The translations under genes and the position numbers were made by a program. A stretch of 64,000 nt of DNA. Origin: Streptomyces sp. NBC_00190. GTDB taxonomy: Bacteria; Actinomycetota; Actinomycetes; Streptomycetales; Streptomycetaceae. The notes beneath the pieces were generated by a model that was given only the letters and a program-made list of their open reading frames with translations, was not told where the DNA came from and did not search any database. The DNA is taken from positions 3,286,001 to 3,350,000 of the forward strand of contig NZ_CP108131.1 of the NCBI RefSeq assembly GCF_036203305.1. Direction: 5' to 3'. Shown piece after piece: positions 19,396 through 33,414 of this stretch. Each line of letters begins with the position of its first letter. Positions within the stretch are counted from its first letter, which is position 1.

Positions 19396-20378
19396 CGTAC
19401 CCGGCCACCGAGTCCACGGCTGCGACCGCGGACAGCGCCCGCGCTTCCCTCGAAGCGCTCCGCACCGAGATCGGCAAGGCCGTGGTCGGTCAGGACTCCG
19501 CCGTCACCGGCCTCGTCGTCGCGCTCCTGTGCCGCGGCCACGTGCTCCTCGAAGGCGTCCCCGGCGTCGCCAAGACCCTCCTCGTACGGGCCCTCGCCGC
19601 GTCCCTCGAACTCGACACCAAGCGCGTCCAGTTCACCCCGGACCTGATGCCCAGTGATGTCACCGGCTCCCTCGTCTACGACGCGCGCACCGCCGAGTTC
19701 TCCTTCCAGAACGGCCCGGTCTTCACCAACCTCCTCCTCGCGGACGAGATCAACCGGACCCCGCCCAAGACCCAGTCCTCCCTCCTCGAAGCGATGGAGG
19801 AACGCCAGGTCACGGTCGACGGCACGGCGCGCCCGCTCCCGGAGCCCTTCCTCGTCGCCGCCACCATGAACCCCCTCGAGTACGAGGGCACGTACCCGCT
19901 CCCGGAAGCCCAGTTGGACCGCTTCCTCCTCAAGCTCACCGTGCCCCTCCCCTCCCGCGCGGACGAGATCGGCGTCCTGACCCGGCACGCCGCCGGCTTC
20001 AACCCCCGCGACCTGCACGCCGCGGGCATCCGCCCGGTGGCCGGACCCGCGCAGCTCGAAGCCGCCCGCGAGGCCGTCTCCAAGGTCTCGGTCTCCCCCG
20101 AGATCGCCGGCTACGTCGTCGACATCTGCCGCGCCACCCGCGAATCGCCGTCCCTCACCCTCGGCGTCTCCCCGCGCGGTGCGACCGCCCTGCTGGGCAC
20201 CGCCCGCGCCTGGGCCTGGCTCACCGGCCGCGACTACGTCACCCCGGACGACGTCAAGGCCCTCGCCCTGCCGACGCTCCGCCACCGCGTCCAGCTGCGC
20301 CCGGAAGCGGAGATGGAGGGAGTCACCGCCGACGCCGTCATCACGGCGATCCTCTCCCACGTCCCCGTCCCGCGCTGA
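19392..20378 (+). CDS. MoxR-family AAA+ ATPase
   Basis: A 328-residue AAA+ ATPase. Walker A is EGVPGVAKTLLVRALA (about 55-70). Walker B is LLLADEINRTPPKTQSSLLE. Sensor 1 is AATMNPLEYEG, followed by the arginine finger region LPEAQLDRFLLKL. A C-terminal lid ends in SPRGATALLGTARAWAWLTG. MoxR proteins act as chaperone-like partners of VWA or DUF58 proteins. Here the gene overlaps DUF4350 upstream and DUF58 downstream (TGATG), so the products are likely made in similar amounts. Confidence 0.95.
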   Translation: MTYPATESTAATADSARASLEALRTEIGKAVVGQDSAVTGLVVALLCRGHVLLEGVPGVAKTLLVRALAASLELDTKRVQFTPDLMPSDVTGSLVYDARTAEFSFQNGPVFTNLLLADEINRTPPKTQSSLLEAMEERQVTVDGTARPLPEPFLVAATMNPLEYEGTYPLPEAQLDRFLLKLTVPLPSRADEIGVLTRHAAGFNPRDLHAAGIRPVAGPAQLEAAREAVSKVSVSPEIAGYVVDICRATRESPSLTLGVSPRGATALLGTARAWAWLTGRDYVTPDDVKALALPTLRHRVQLRPEAEMEGVTADAVITAILSHVPVPR

Positions 20379-21688
20379 TGGCCCTCACCGGACGCGCCGC
20401 CCTGCTGGCGGCCCTCGGCAGCATCCCCGTCGGCATCCTCGAACCGAGCTGGACGGGGATGCTCGCGGTCAACGGCCCGCTCGCGCTGGCCTGCGCGGTC
20501 GACTACGCCCTGGCGGCGCCCGTCCGCTCCCTCGGCCTGACCCGCTCGGGCGACACCTCGGTCCGCCTCGGCGAACGGGCGGACGTCCACCTCACCGTCA
20601 CCAACCCGAGCCGCCGCACGCTGCGGGCCCACGTCCGCGACGCCTGGCCCCCCAGCAGCTGGGTCCCGGGCACGGAGACGGCCGCCTCCCGCCACGAGGT
20701 CGTGGTCCCCGCGGGCGAACGCCGCCGACTGACCACCCGCCTCCTGCCCACCCGGCGCGGCGACCGCCAGGCCGGCCGGGTCACGATCCGCTCGTACGGC
20801 CCACTGGGCCTGCTCTCCCGGCAGGGCGCCCACGTCGTCCCGTGGACGGTCCGTGTCCTGCCGCCCTTCACGAGCCGCAAGCACCTGCCGTCCCGGCTGG
20901 CCCGCCTGCGCGAACTGGACGGCCGTACGAGCGTCCTGACCCGGGGTGAGGGCACCGAGTTCGACAGCCTCCGCGACTACGTACCCGGCGACGACACCCG
21001 CTCCATCGACTGGCGCGCCACGGCCCGCCAGAACAAGGTGGCCGTCCGCACCTGGCGCCCCGAACGCGACCGGCACATCCTGATCTGCCTGGACACCGGC
21101 CGCACCTCGGCGGGCCGCGTCGGTGACGCCCCGCGCCTGGACTCGGCGATGGACGCGGCCCTGCTCCTCGCCGCCCTGGCCACCCGCGCCGGCGACCGCG
21201 TGGACCTGCTGGCCCATGACCGCCGTCCCCGCGCCCAGGTCCAGGGCCGTCCGGCGGCGGACGTCCTTCCGTCCTTCGTGAACGCGATGGCCCCGCTGGA
21301 ACCGGAGCTGGTCGAGACCGACTCCCGCACCCTGGTCTCCACCATCCTGCGCAGCGCCCCGCGCCGCTCCCTGGTGGTCCTCCTGACGAGCCTGGACGCG
21401 GCCCCGGTAGAAGAGGGCCTCCTGCCCCTCCTGCCGCGTCTCACCCAGCGCCACACGGTCCTCCTGGCCTCGGTGGCCGACCCCCACGTCGCGGAGATGA
21501 CGACATCCCGTGGCGGCGTGGAGGAGGTCTACGAGGCCGCGGCGGGCACCCAGTCCCAGTCCCAGCGCCGCCGCACCGCCGACCAGCTCACCCGCCACGG
21601 CGTCCACGTGGTCGACGCCACCCCGGACACCCTGGCCCCCGCCCTCGCGGACGCGTACCTGGCCCTGAAGTCCTCCGGCCGTCTCTAG
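20378..21688 (+). CDS. DUF58 domain-containing protein
   Basis: A 436-residue protein with two N-terminal hydrophobic segments (LTGRAALLAALGSIPVGIL; LAVNGPLALACAVDYALAAP). A beta-rich region follows. The DUF58 signature is EGTEFDSLRDYVPGDDTRSI DW and then RQNKVAVRTW (about 188-220). A VWA-like C-terminal domain has ILICLDTGRTS and LLLAALATRAGDRVDLLAHD. It is the terminal gene of the operon beginning at 16207. Partner of the MoxR ATPase by family knowledge. The function is unproven; envelope maintenance is inferred. Confidence 0.92.
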   Translation: MALTGRAALLAALGSIPVGILEPSWTGMLAVNGPLALACAVDYALAAPVRSLGLTRSGDTSVRLGERADVHLTVTNPSRRTLRAHVRDAWPPSSWVPGTETAASRHEVVVPAGERRRLTTRLLPTRRGDRQAGRVTIRSYGPLGLLSRQGAHVVPWTVRVLPPFTSRKHLPSRLARLRELDGRTSVLTRGEGTEFDSLRDYVPGDDTRSIDWRATARQNKVAVRTWRPERDRHILICLDTGRTSAGRVGDAPRLDSAMDAALLLAALATRAGDRVDLLAHDRRPRAQVQGRPAADVLPSFVNAMAPLEPELVETDSRTLVSTILRSAPRRSLVVLLTSLDAAPVEEGLLPLLPRLTQRHTVLLASVADPHVAEMTTSRGGVEEVYEAAAGTQSQSQRRRTADQLTRHGVHVVDATPDTLAPALADAYLALKSSGRL

Positions 21689-21740
21689 GCTTCACAGCGA
21701 CGGGGCTGGATACCCGGTCGGGCACCCCCTGGAGGACACC

Positions 21741-22149
21741 ATGGCCGACTTCACCCCCGAGCAGATGCGCCGCATGCACATCTCCCTCACGATGGTGAGC
21801 CCCACGGCTCCCCACAGGCTCAACGTGGTGCGGCTGCGCCGCCAGATCGAGTCCCAGACCCCATCAACTCCCGTGATGTCCTGATGGTGGTGGAGGTCGT
21901 CTCACGCACGAACTCGCTCACCGACATCCGCGACAAGCTGCACGATTACCCAAGGATGGGGGTCCCGCTGTACGTCGTCGTAGACCCCCGCAAGGACAAG
22001 AAAACCGTCACCGTGCACAGCGACCCCTCACGGGGCCCGACGGCATCCGCTTCCGCAAGGCGGTCCCCTACGCCTTCGGGGACACCGTCATTGCCGGCCG
22101 CTGGACGCTCGACACGAGCAGCCTCAAAAGCTATCCCGCCGACTGGTGA
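21741..22149 (+). pseudogene. Decayed Uma2-type endonuclease-like gene
   Basis: Three reading-frame pieces read as one Uma2/DUF820 protein. Piece one (from ATG 21741, GGAGGA ribosome site) gives MADFTPEQMRRMHISL and runs to a TGA at 21884. Piece two (from 21884) gives MVVEVVSRTNSLTDIRDKLH and VPLYVVVDPRKDKK. After a shift near 22035 piece three gives GPDGIRFRKAVPYAFGDTVI and ends SYPADW at 22149. The central part, including the expected PDI/catalytic segment, is missing. At least two frame breaks plus an internal deletion make a functional product unlikely. Uma2 genes are abundant and unstable in Streptomyces. Confidence 0.8.
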
Positions 22150-22193
22150 AGCGCAGGGTCGCGCCAAGCTGCGCGGCCGGTGAACGCAGAAAA

Positions 22194-22229
22194 GCCCCGC
22201 ACCGGACCCGTAAAGGTCTGGTGCGGGGC
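22194..22229 (-). terminator. rrn operon terminator
   Basis: A 15-base-pair stem (22194-22208 with 22215-22229, one mismatch) and six-base loop. On the minus strand it is followed by TTTT. It lies 16 bases beyond the 5S 3' end, as expected for an intrinsic terminator of the rRNA operon. Confidence 0.9.
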
Positions 22230-22244
22230 TTCCGCAATGATTGT

Positions 22245-22361
22245 TCGGCGGCGTCCTACTCTCCCACAGGGTCCCCCCTGCAGTACCATCGGCGCTGAAA
22301 GGCTTAGCTTCCGGGTTCGGAATGTAACCGGGCGTTTCCCTAACGCTATGACCACCGAAAC
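22245..22361 (-). rRNA. rrf: 5S ribosomal RNA
   Basis: About 117 bases. The 5' strand starts GTTTCGGTGGTCATAGCG and the 3' part contains GGGAGAGTAGGACGCCGCCG, which pairs with the 5' end. Conserved loop sequence CCGAACCCGGAAGCTAAG is present. It is the last gene of the rrn operon. Ends are by similarity and may be off by a few bases. Confidence 0.95.
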
Positions 22362-22436
22362 ACTATGAAATTTGAACGCTGGTGTTTTCACAGCCGTTCG
22401 TTATTTCAGAACTAACACAGTGGACGCGAGCAACTG
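22362..22436 (-). other. 23S-5S spacer with 3' arm of pre-23S processing stem
   Basis: A 75-base spacer without tRNA. The segment 22408-22432 is the reverse complement (one extra base) of 25564-25587 in the 16S-23S spacer. The two would bring the 23S ends together in the long stem cleaved by RNase III. Confidence 0.75.
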
Positions 22437-27366
<4,930 letters not shown>

Positions 27367-27548
27367 TGTTTACCCGTAATCGGGTGCACACATCACTTAG
27401 AGCGGGCACGTCATGTCGGAATATGACCGACGCGCCACAACGTCCTCGCTGTGTTGTTGCCTGCAAGTGCTCCACGAGGAAGCCTCACAGGTCTTTTTCA
27501 AAGGAACCTCATCCACCGAAGTGGACGGGGTATCAACTTCTGGCGTTG

Positions 27549-27580
27549 ATTTTTGGCACGCTGTTGAGTTCTCAAGGAAC
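27549..27580 (-). promoter_or_regulatory. boxA-like antitermination/processing element in rrn leader
   Basis: The minus strand carries CCTTGAGAACTCAACAG followed by CGTGCCAAAAATCAACG. The TTGAGAACT core recurs in the 16S-23S spacer at the equivalent place before 23S. Duplication at both sites suggests a boxA-type antitermination signal or an RNase III stem arm. Which of the two it is cannot be decided from sequence. Confidence 0.55.
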
Positions 27581-27649
27581 GGACGCTTCCTTTGTACTCA
27601 CCCTCTCGGGCTTTCCTCCGGGCTTTCGTTCTGTGTTCTTGCGTTTCCG

Positions 27650-27655
27650 ACTCTA
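27650..27655 (-). promoter_or_regulatory. rrn promoter -10 (proximal)
   Basis: The minus strand reads TCTGATAGAGTCGGAAACGC, with -10 TAGAGT, a common vegetative (HrdB) -10 in Streptomyces. The -35 is poor, as known for several Streptomyces rRNA promoters. The same 16-base block recurs 83 bases upstream. Confidence 0.6.
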
Positions 27656-27732
27656 TCAGACTCTTTCGTGTCCGACTTCCTCGGCGCTTTCCAGGTTCTG
27701 CGCTTTCGCGCTTTCCCTTTCCGGCGATTCCG

Positions 27733-27738
27733 ACTCTA
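27733..27738 (-). promoter_or_regulatory. rrn promoter -10 (middle)
   Basis: Second copy of TCTGATAGAGTCGGAA on the minus strand with -10 TAGAGT. The -35 region is again divergent. Together with the proximal and distal elements it forms a tandem array upstream of 16S. Confidence 0.6.
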
Positions 27739-27842
27739 TCAGAAGTTCTCCACCGGATTTACCGGCTTCGGATTCCTGGATGAGGAGTCGACTGCGTCCC
27801 ACCGGAATTCAATTCCTTGATTCCTCAGCAGGAGCGAGAGAG

Positions 27843-27872
27843 ATTATAAACCGTCGCTGCCGGACCTGTCCA
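27843..27872 (-). promoter_or_regulatory. rrn promoter (distal), near-consensus
   Basis: On the minus strand -35 TGGACA (27867-27872), an 18-base spacer and a perfect -10 TATAAT (27843-27848). This is the best vegetative promoter in the gap, about 475 bases upstream of 16S. Confidence 0.75.
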
Positions 27873-27970
27873 GCCCAGGCAACCGTTCAAATCTACCTCC
27901 CCGTCGCGGATGTGTCAACACCCGTTCTGGGACCTGTGGAGACTAGCAGCTCAGTGGGGTCCGGCGCACA

Positions 27971-28978
27971 TCAGGCCGCCGTCGGGAGCGTCGCCGTGCG
28001 GTCGGCGGCCTCCACGTCGCCCGTCTCGCCGGCGCGGGAGGCCCTGCCGCCCAGGATGTAGACGTAGAGCAGGAAGGCGGCCTCGGCCACGACGCCAATG
28101 GTGACGCGAGCCCAGGTGGGCAGGCCCGACGGGGTCACGAAGCCTTCGATCAGGCCCGAGACGAACAGGACCACGGCGAGGCCGATGGCCATGCCGAGGG
28201 CGGCGCGGCCCTGTTCGGCGAGGGCGGCGCGGCGGGTGCGGGGGCCCGGGTCGATGACCGTCCAGCCCAGGCGCAGGCCCGTGCCCGCGGCGACGAAGAC
28301 CGCCGTCAGTTCGAGCAGGCCGTGGGGGAGGATCAGGCCGAGGAAGACGTCGAGTCGGCCGGCGGAGGCCATCAGGCCGAGCCCGACGCCGAGGTTGGCC
28401 ATGTTCAGGAAGAGGATCCAGAGCACCGGGATCCCCAGGAACGCACCCAGCACCAGGCAGATCGCCGCCGCCTGGGCATTGTTCGTCCACACCTTCGCGG
28501 CGAAGGAGCTCGCCGGGTGGCTGGAGTAGTACGTCTCGTACTCGCCGCCCGGCTTCGTGAGGGCCTGGAGGTCTTCGGGGGCCGCGATGGCGCCCTGGAC
28601 CTCGGGGTGCGTGGCGATCCACCAGCCGATGAGCACGCCGAGCGCCGTGGAGATCAGCGCGGTCGGTATCCACCAGCGGCGGCTGCGGTAGACCGCTGCC
28701 GGGAAGCCCACGGTGAAGAAGAGGACCGCGTCGCGCCAGCCGGCGCGGCGGGTGCCCGTCACCGTGGCACGGGCCCGCGCGACCAGCTGGGTCAGCCGGC
28801 CGGTGAGCATCGGGTCCGGGGCGCTGGACTGGACGAGGGACAGGTGGGTGGAGGTGCGCTGGTAGAGGGCGACGAGTTCGTCGGCCTCGGCGCCGGTGAG
28901 CTTGCGGCCGCGGCCCAGGAGCTGCTCCAGGCGGTCCCATTCCGCGCGGTGTGCCGTCACGAAGACGTCGAGATCCAT
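27971..28978 (-). CDS. Stage II sporulation protein M-like membrane protein
   Basis: A 335-residue SpoIIM/DUF95-family protein. The first 80 residues are a cytoplasmic helical region (LTGAEADELVALYQRTSTHL). At least five membrane helices follow (WWIPTALISTALGVLIGWWI; AAAICLVLGAFLGIPVLWIL; FLGLILPHGLLELTAVFVAA; AALGMAIGLAVVLFVSGLIE; VTIGVVAEAAFLLYVYILGG). The family motif LPHGLLEL is present. In Bacillus SpoIIM acts in engulfment; in Actinobacteria the role is unknown. It is divergent from an RDD gene, with which SpoIIM-like genes are commonly paired. Confidence 0.88.
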   Translation of the reverse strand: MDLDVFVTAHRAEWDRLEQLLGRGRKLTGAEADELVALYQRTSTHLSLVQSSAPDPMLTGRLTQLVARARATVTGTRRAGWRDAVLFFTVGFPAAVYRSRRWWIPTALISTALGVLIGWWIATHPEVQGAIAAPEDLQALTKPGGEYETYYSSHPASSFAAKVWTNNAQAAAICLVLGAFLGIPVLWILFLNMANLGVGLGLMASAGRLDVFLGLILPHGLLELTAVFVAAGTGLRLGWTVIDPGPRTRRAALAEQGRAALGMAIGLAVVLFVSGLIEGFVTPSGLPTWARVTIGVVAEAAFLLYVYILGGRASRAGETGDVEAADRTATLPTAA

Positions 28979-29089
28979 CCGGTTGCCGCTCCCCTGCCCC
29001 AGTGCCCCTGCTTCTGCCTGTTCCTCGTGTGGTCAGCTTGGCAGACTGAATGACGATGGGGCGGGGCAGGTCACGTGAAAGGTGATGTG

Positions 29090-30013
29090 GTGAGCGATCT
29101 GGTGACGGGGGACGCGGTCGTCCTGGGGTTGAGGCCGGCGAGGGTGCCGAGCCGGGCGCTGGCGATCGTCCTCGACCTGGCCGTGTACATCGCCGGGTAC
29201 CTGATCCTCTCGGTCGGCCTGACCGTCGCGACCGCCTCGCTGGACGACGCCGCGCAGGCGGCCGTAGGCGTGGCCGGTTTCGTGCTGCTGCTGGTCGGCG
29301 TACCGATCGCGGTGGAGACGCTCAGCCACGGACGGTCCCTGGGCAAGCTCGCGTGCGGGCTGCGGGTGGTGCGGGACGACGGCGGGCCGATCCGGTTCCG
29401 TCACGCGCTGGTGCGCGGGGCCATGGGGGTCGTCGAGCTGATCATGACCTTCGGCGCGGTGGCGTGCATCGCTTCGCTGGTGTCGGCGCGCGGCCGGCGG
29501 CTCGGGGACGTCTTCGCGGGGACCCTGGTGATCCGGGAGCGGGTGCCGGGGACGCGGGTGATGCCGGTGCCTCCGCCGCCGCCCTGGCTGGCCGGGCGGT
29601 TCTCCGGACTGGATCTGTCGGCGGTGCCGGACGGGCTGTGGCTGGCGATCCGCCAGTACCTGACGCGGATGAACCAGCTGGATCCGCAGGTGGGTGCGGC
29701 GATGGCGGCGCGGCTCGCGGACGACCTGGTGTCCCGTACGGGGGCGCCGCCGCCGGCCGGGATCCCGGCGGCCGCGTTCCTGATGGCCGTGGTGCACGAG
29801 CGGCAGTCGCGGGACGCGGCGCGGGCTTTCGCCCCGGTGCCCCGGCACGTTTCCGGGCCTGTGCCTGCCGCGATGCCCGGCGCAGTTCCCGCCGCGGTGC
29901 CCGTCCCTGTGACGACCCCTGTGGCCACCCCCGCCCCCCTGACGGCTCCGCCCGTCGTACCCGCCGCGCCCTCGGCGCCGCCGCGCGCCGGCGGGTTCGC
30001 GCCGCCCGCCTGA
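29090..30013 (+). CDS. RDD family membrane protein
   Basis: About 307 residues. The RDD domain (about 5-150) begins LVTGDAVVLGLRPARVPSRA and has the characteristic Arg and Asp residues in LAIVLDLAVYIAGYLIL, SHGRSLGKLACGLRVVRDDG and RGRRLGDVFAGTLVIRERV. A soluble C-terminal half ends in a long Pro/Ala/Val-rich tail. GTG 29090 has a GGTG/AAAGG site; GTG 29075 is an alternative. It diverges from the SpoIIM-like gene and converges, only three bases apart, with the next gene. Confidence 0.85.
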   Translation: MSDLVTGDAVVLGLRPARVPSRALAIVLDLAVYIAGYLILSVGLTVATASLDDAAQAAVGVAGFVLLLVGVPIAVETLSHGRSLGKLACGLRVVRDDGGPIRFRHALVRGAMGVVELIMTFGAVACIASLVSARGRRLGDVFAGTLVIRERVPGTRVMPVPPPPPWLAGRFSGLDLSAVPDGLWLAIRQYLTRMNQLDPQVGAAMAARLADDLVSRTGAPPPAGIPAAAFLMAVVHERQSRDAARAFAPVPRHVSGPVPAAMPGAVPAAVPVPVTTPVATPAPLTAPPVVPAAPSAPPRAGGFAPPA

Positions 30014-30016
30014 GGG

Positions 30017-30634
30017 TTACTGCTCGAAGGTCGAGGGCGGGGTCTCCAGGTGCTCCAGCTCGATGCCCGGGGCGGACAGGACCACGTCGCCGGCGATGTG
30101 GACGGTATGGACCTCGCCGGTGTCCAGGGCGCTGACCTGGTACTCGTCCACCAGGAGCGGGCCGCTGTCGGTGGGGTGCTCCTCGCGGCGCAGCAGGGCC
30201 CAGGCCTGGTCGACCGTACGCGGGGCCAGGACCGGGTCGGTGAGGGCGAGGAGACGTACGCGGGTGGCCGGGGCGCCCGGGGTCAGGCGCAGCAGGCGGG
30301 CCGTCGCGATCAGGAAGGCCGGTGAGGTGCCCGTGAAGCCGGGGGCCTGGACGTTGCCCTCGGTGGCCTCTGCGCCGGTGGGGTCGGTACGGACCCAGGT
30401 GACGCCGTCGATGGCGGCTCCGCGGACCTGCCAGCTGGAGGCGTTCACTTCGAGGCGGATGGGCCGGCCCAGTTCGTCGACGGCCAGGTCGACGGAGCCC
30501 CGGTGGTCGCCGTTGGGGGCCGTCAGCTGGGAGACGTAGCGCCAGCCGGAGGGGCCGGGGGCGCAGTGGAAGTGCTCCTCGCCGAGAGGGGTGTGGTCGT
30601 GCGGGTCGTGGAGGGAGTAGCGGCCGCGCGGCAT
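30017..30634 (-). CDS. Conserved actinobacterial hypothetical protein
   Basis: A 205-residue soluble protein that I do not recognise as a named family. It begins MPRGRYSLHDPHDHTPLGEE, is rich in beta-strand-like segments (GWRYVSQLTAPNGDHRGSVD; IRLEVNASSWQVRGAAIDGV; GEVHTVHIAGDVVLSAPGIE) and has no signal peptide or membrane helix. ATG 30634 has AAGGA nine bases upstream; the frame continues open upstream through the terminator of ahcY and is not coding there. The strand profile suggests a beta-barrel or glycolipid-binding fold, which is a guess. Confidence 0.75.
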   Translation of the reverse strand: MPRGRYSLHDPHDHTPLGEEHFHCAPGPSGWRYVSQLTAPNGDHRGSVDLAVDELGRPIRLEVNASSWQVRGAAIDGVTWVRTDPTGAEATEGNVQAPGFTGTSPAFLIATARLLRLTPGAPATRVRLLALTDPVLAPRTVDQAWALLRREEHPTDSGPLLVDEYQVSALDTGEVHTVHIAGDVVLSAPGIELEHLETPPSTFEQ

Positions 30635-30652
30635 GACGATCCTTGGGTACGG

Positions 30653-30686
30653 GGCAGGCCCCCGGCGGAGGTGCCGGGGGCCTGCC
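30653..30686 (-). terminator. ahcY terminator
   Basis: A perfect 14-base-pair GC stem (30653-30666 with 30673-30686) and a six-base loop, 25 bases beyond the ahcY stop. The hypothetical gene that follows starts only 19 bases later, so it either has its own promoter or relies on read-through. Confidence 0.8.
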
Positions 30687-30711
30687 TGAGGTGCTGCGGA
30701 TCCGCGGGAGA

Positions 30712-32148
<1,437 letters not shown>

Positions 32149-32323
32149 GGGTGCTGCTCCTCATGGTTCGAGAGGGTGGGTACGGCTGAGCCGTGCGCCT
32201 GCCGTGCCTGAGCAGCGGGCGGCGCACCGAGCACAGTCCGTCGGGGGCCCTCTCTCCCCTCGGCCGGTCGCGAGACCGCCCGACCGCCATCAGCAGCGAC
32301 GCCTGACACTGATGACGAATCTA
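32149..32323 (-). promoter_or_regulatory. ahcY promoter candidate and structured leader
   Basis: On the minus strand a TAGATT -10 candidate (32318-32323) would give a leader of about 160 bases. The leader holds a perfect CGGTC/GACCG hairpin (32264-32277) and a CATCAG/CTGATG stem (32288-32314). I do not see the conserved core of the SAH or SAM-IV riboswitches. Regulation is possible but not assignable. Confidence 0.35.
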
Positions 32324-32368
32324 CACCGATCAACGCGGCGCGCCCCAGTCGGCCGAGGGGGAATGTAC

Positions 32369-32405
32369 GAAGGCCCCCGCGGGCTGCTGCTCGCGGGGGG
32401 CCTTC
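32369..32405 (-). terminator. Terminator of CDF transporter gene
   Basis: A GC-rich inverted repeat (arms 32369-32381 and 32392-32405, one bulged G), 14 bases past the stop of the minus-strand gene at 32419. Confidence 0.75.
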
Positions 32406-32418
32406 GGTTGTCCGTGGG

Positions 32419-33342
32419 TTACTTGGCGGCGTCCGGACGGTAGATGTCCGGCTCCAGGTAGATCACGCGGGCGATCGGGACGGCCTCCCGAATGCGCGCC
32501 TCGGCGGCGTCGATCGCGTGCGCCACCTGGGTCGCGGTCTCGTCGTGCTCGACCGCGATCTTGGCCGCGACCAGCAGCTCCTCCGGGCCCAGGTGCAGGG
32601 TGCGCATGTGGATCAGGCGGGTGACGGTGACCCCGTCGACGAGCGCGGTCTTGATCTTCTCGATCTCTTCGGTGCCCGCGGCCTCACCGAGCAGCAGGGA
32701 CTTGGTCTCGGCGGCCAGGATGATCGCGATGACGATCAGCAGGGTGCCGATGCACAGGGTGCCGATGCCGTCCCAGACGCCGTTCTCGGTGAGCAGGGCG
32801 AGGCCGACGCCGCCGAAGGCCAGGACCAGGCCGACCAGGGCCCCGAAGTCCTCCAGGAGGACGACGGGCAGCTCGGGGGCCTTGGCCCGCCGGATGAACT
32901 GGGTCCAGGTCTGGCGGCCGCGGAGCTCGTTCGACTCCTTGATCGCGGTGCGGAAGGAGAAGGACTCGGCGATGATCGCGAAGACGAGCACGCCGATCGG
33001 CCAGTACCAGTCCTCGATGGGGTGCGGGTGCTGGATCTTCTCGATGCCCTCGTAGATGGCGAACATGCCACCGACGGTGAAGAGCACGATGGAGACGAGG
33101 AAGGCGTAGATGTAGCGTTCGCGCCCGTACCCGAAGGGGTGCTGCGGCGTCGCCTCGCGCTGGGCCTTCTTTCCGCCCAGGAGCAGCAGCGCCTGGTTTC
33201 CGGAGTCGGCCAGCGAGTGGACGCTTTCCGCGAGCATCGACGAGGAGCCGCTGAAGACGAATGCCACGAATTTGGCCACAGCGATGGCGAGGTTGGCGGC
33301 GAGTGCCGCCACGATCGCCTTGGTACCGCCCGACGCGCTCAT
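32419..33342 (-). CDS. Cation diffusion facilitator family transporter
   Basis: A 307-residue CDF protein with about six membrane helices. The first (TM2) site reads MLAESVHSLADSGNQALLLL, with the His-x3-Asp pair intact. The corresponding TM5 site reads LPVVLLEDFGALVGLVLAF, with Glu-Asp where Zn transporters have His-x3-Asp, as in the SLC30A9-like branch. A cytoplasmic ferredoxin-like C-terminal domain (IHMRTLHLGPEELLVAAKIA; VIYLEPDIYRPD) follows. The metal is probably Mn, Co or Fe rather than Zn, by inference. It follows manA by 72 bases on the same strand. Confidence 0.9.
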   Translation of the reverse strand: MSASGGTKAIVAALAANLAIAVAKFVAFVFSGSSSMLAESVHSLADSGNQALLLLGGKKAQREATPQHPFGYGRERYIYAFLVSIVLFTVGGMFAIYEGIEKIQHPHPIEDWYWPIGVLVFAIIAESFSFRTAIKESNELRGRQTWTQFIRRAKAPELPVVLLEDFGALVGLVLAFGGVGLALLTENGVWDGIGTLCIGTLLIVIAIILAAETKSLLLGEAAGTEEIEKIKTALVDGVTVTRLIHMRTLHLGPEELLVAAKIAVEHDETATQVAHAIDAAEARIREAVPIARVIYLEPDIYRPDAAK

Positions 33343-33414
33343 GGGTGCAGGGTGTCCTTCCTAGCCGCTGACTACCGGCCGCACATTGTTGCAGCTGGCA
33401 CCGGGGACGCTACG

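Noticed and set aside
32149..32323. SAH or SAM-IV riboswitch before ahcY
   Set aside because: The conserved cores known to me are not present. Only generic hairpins are seen, so no riboswitch is claimed.
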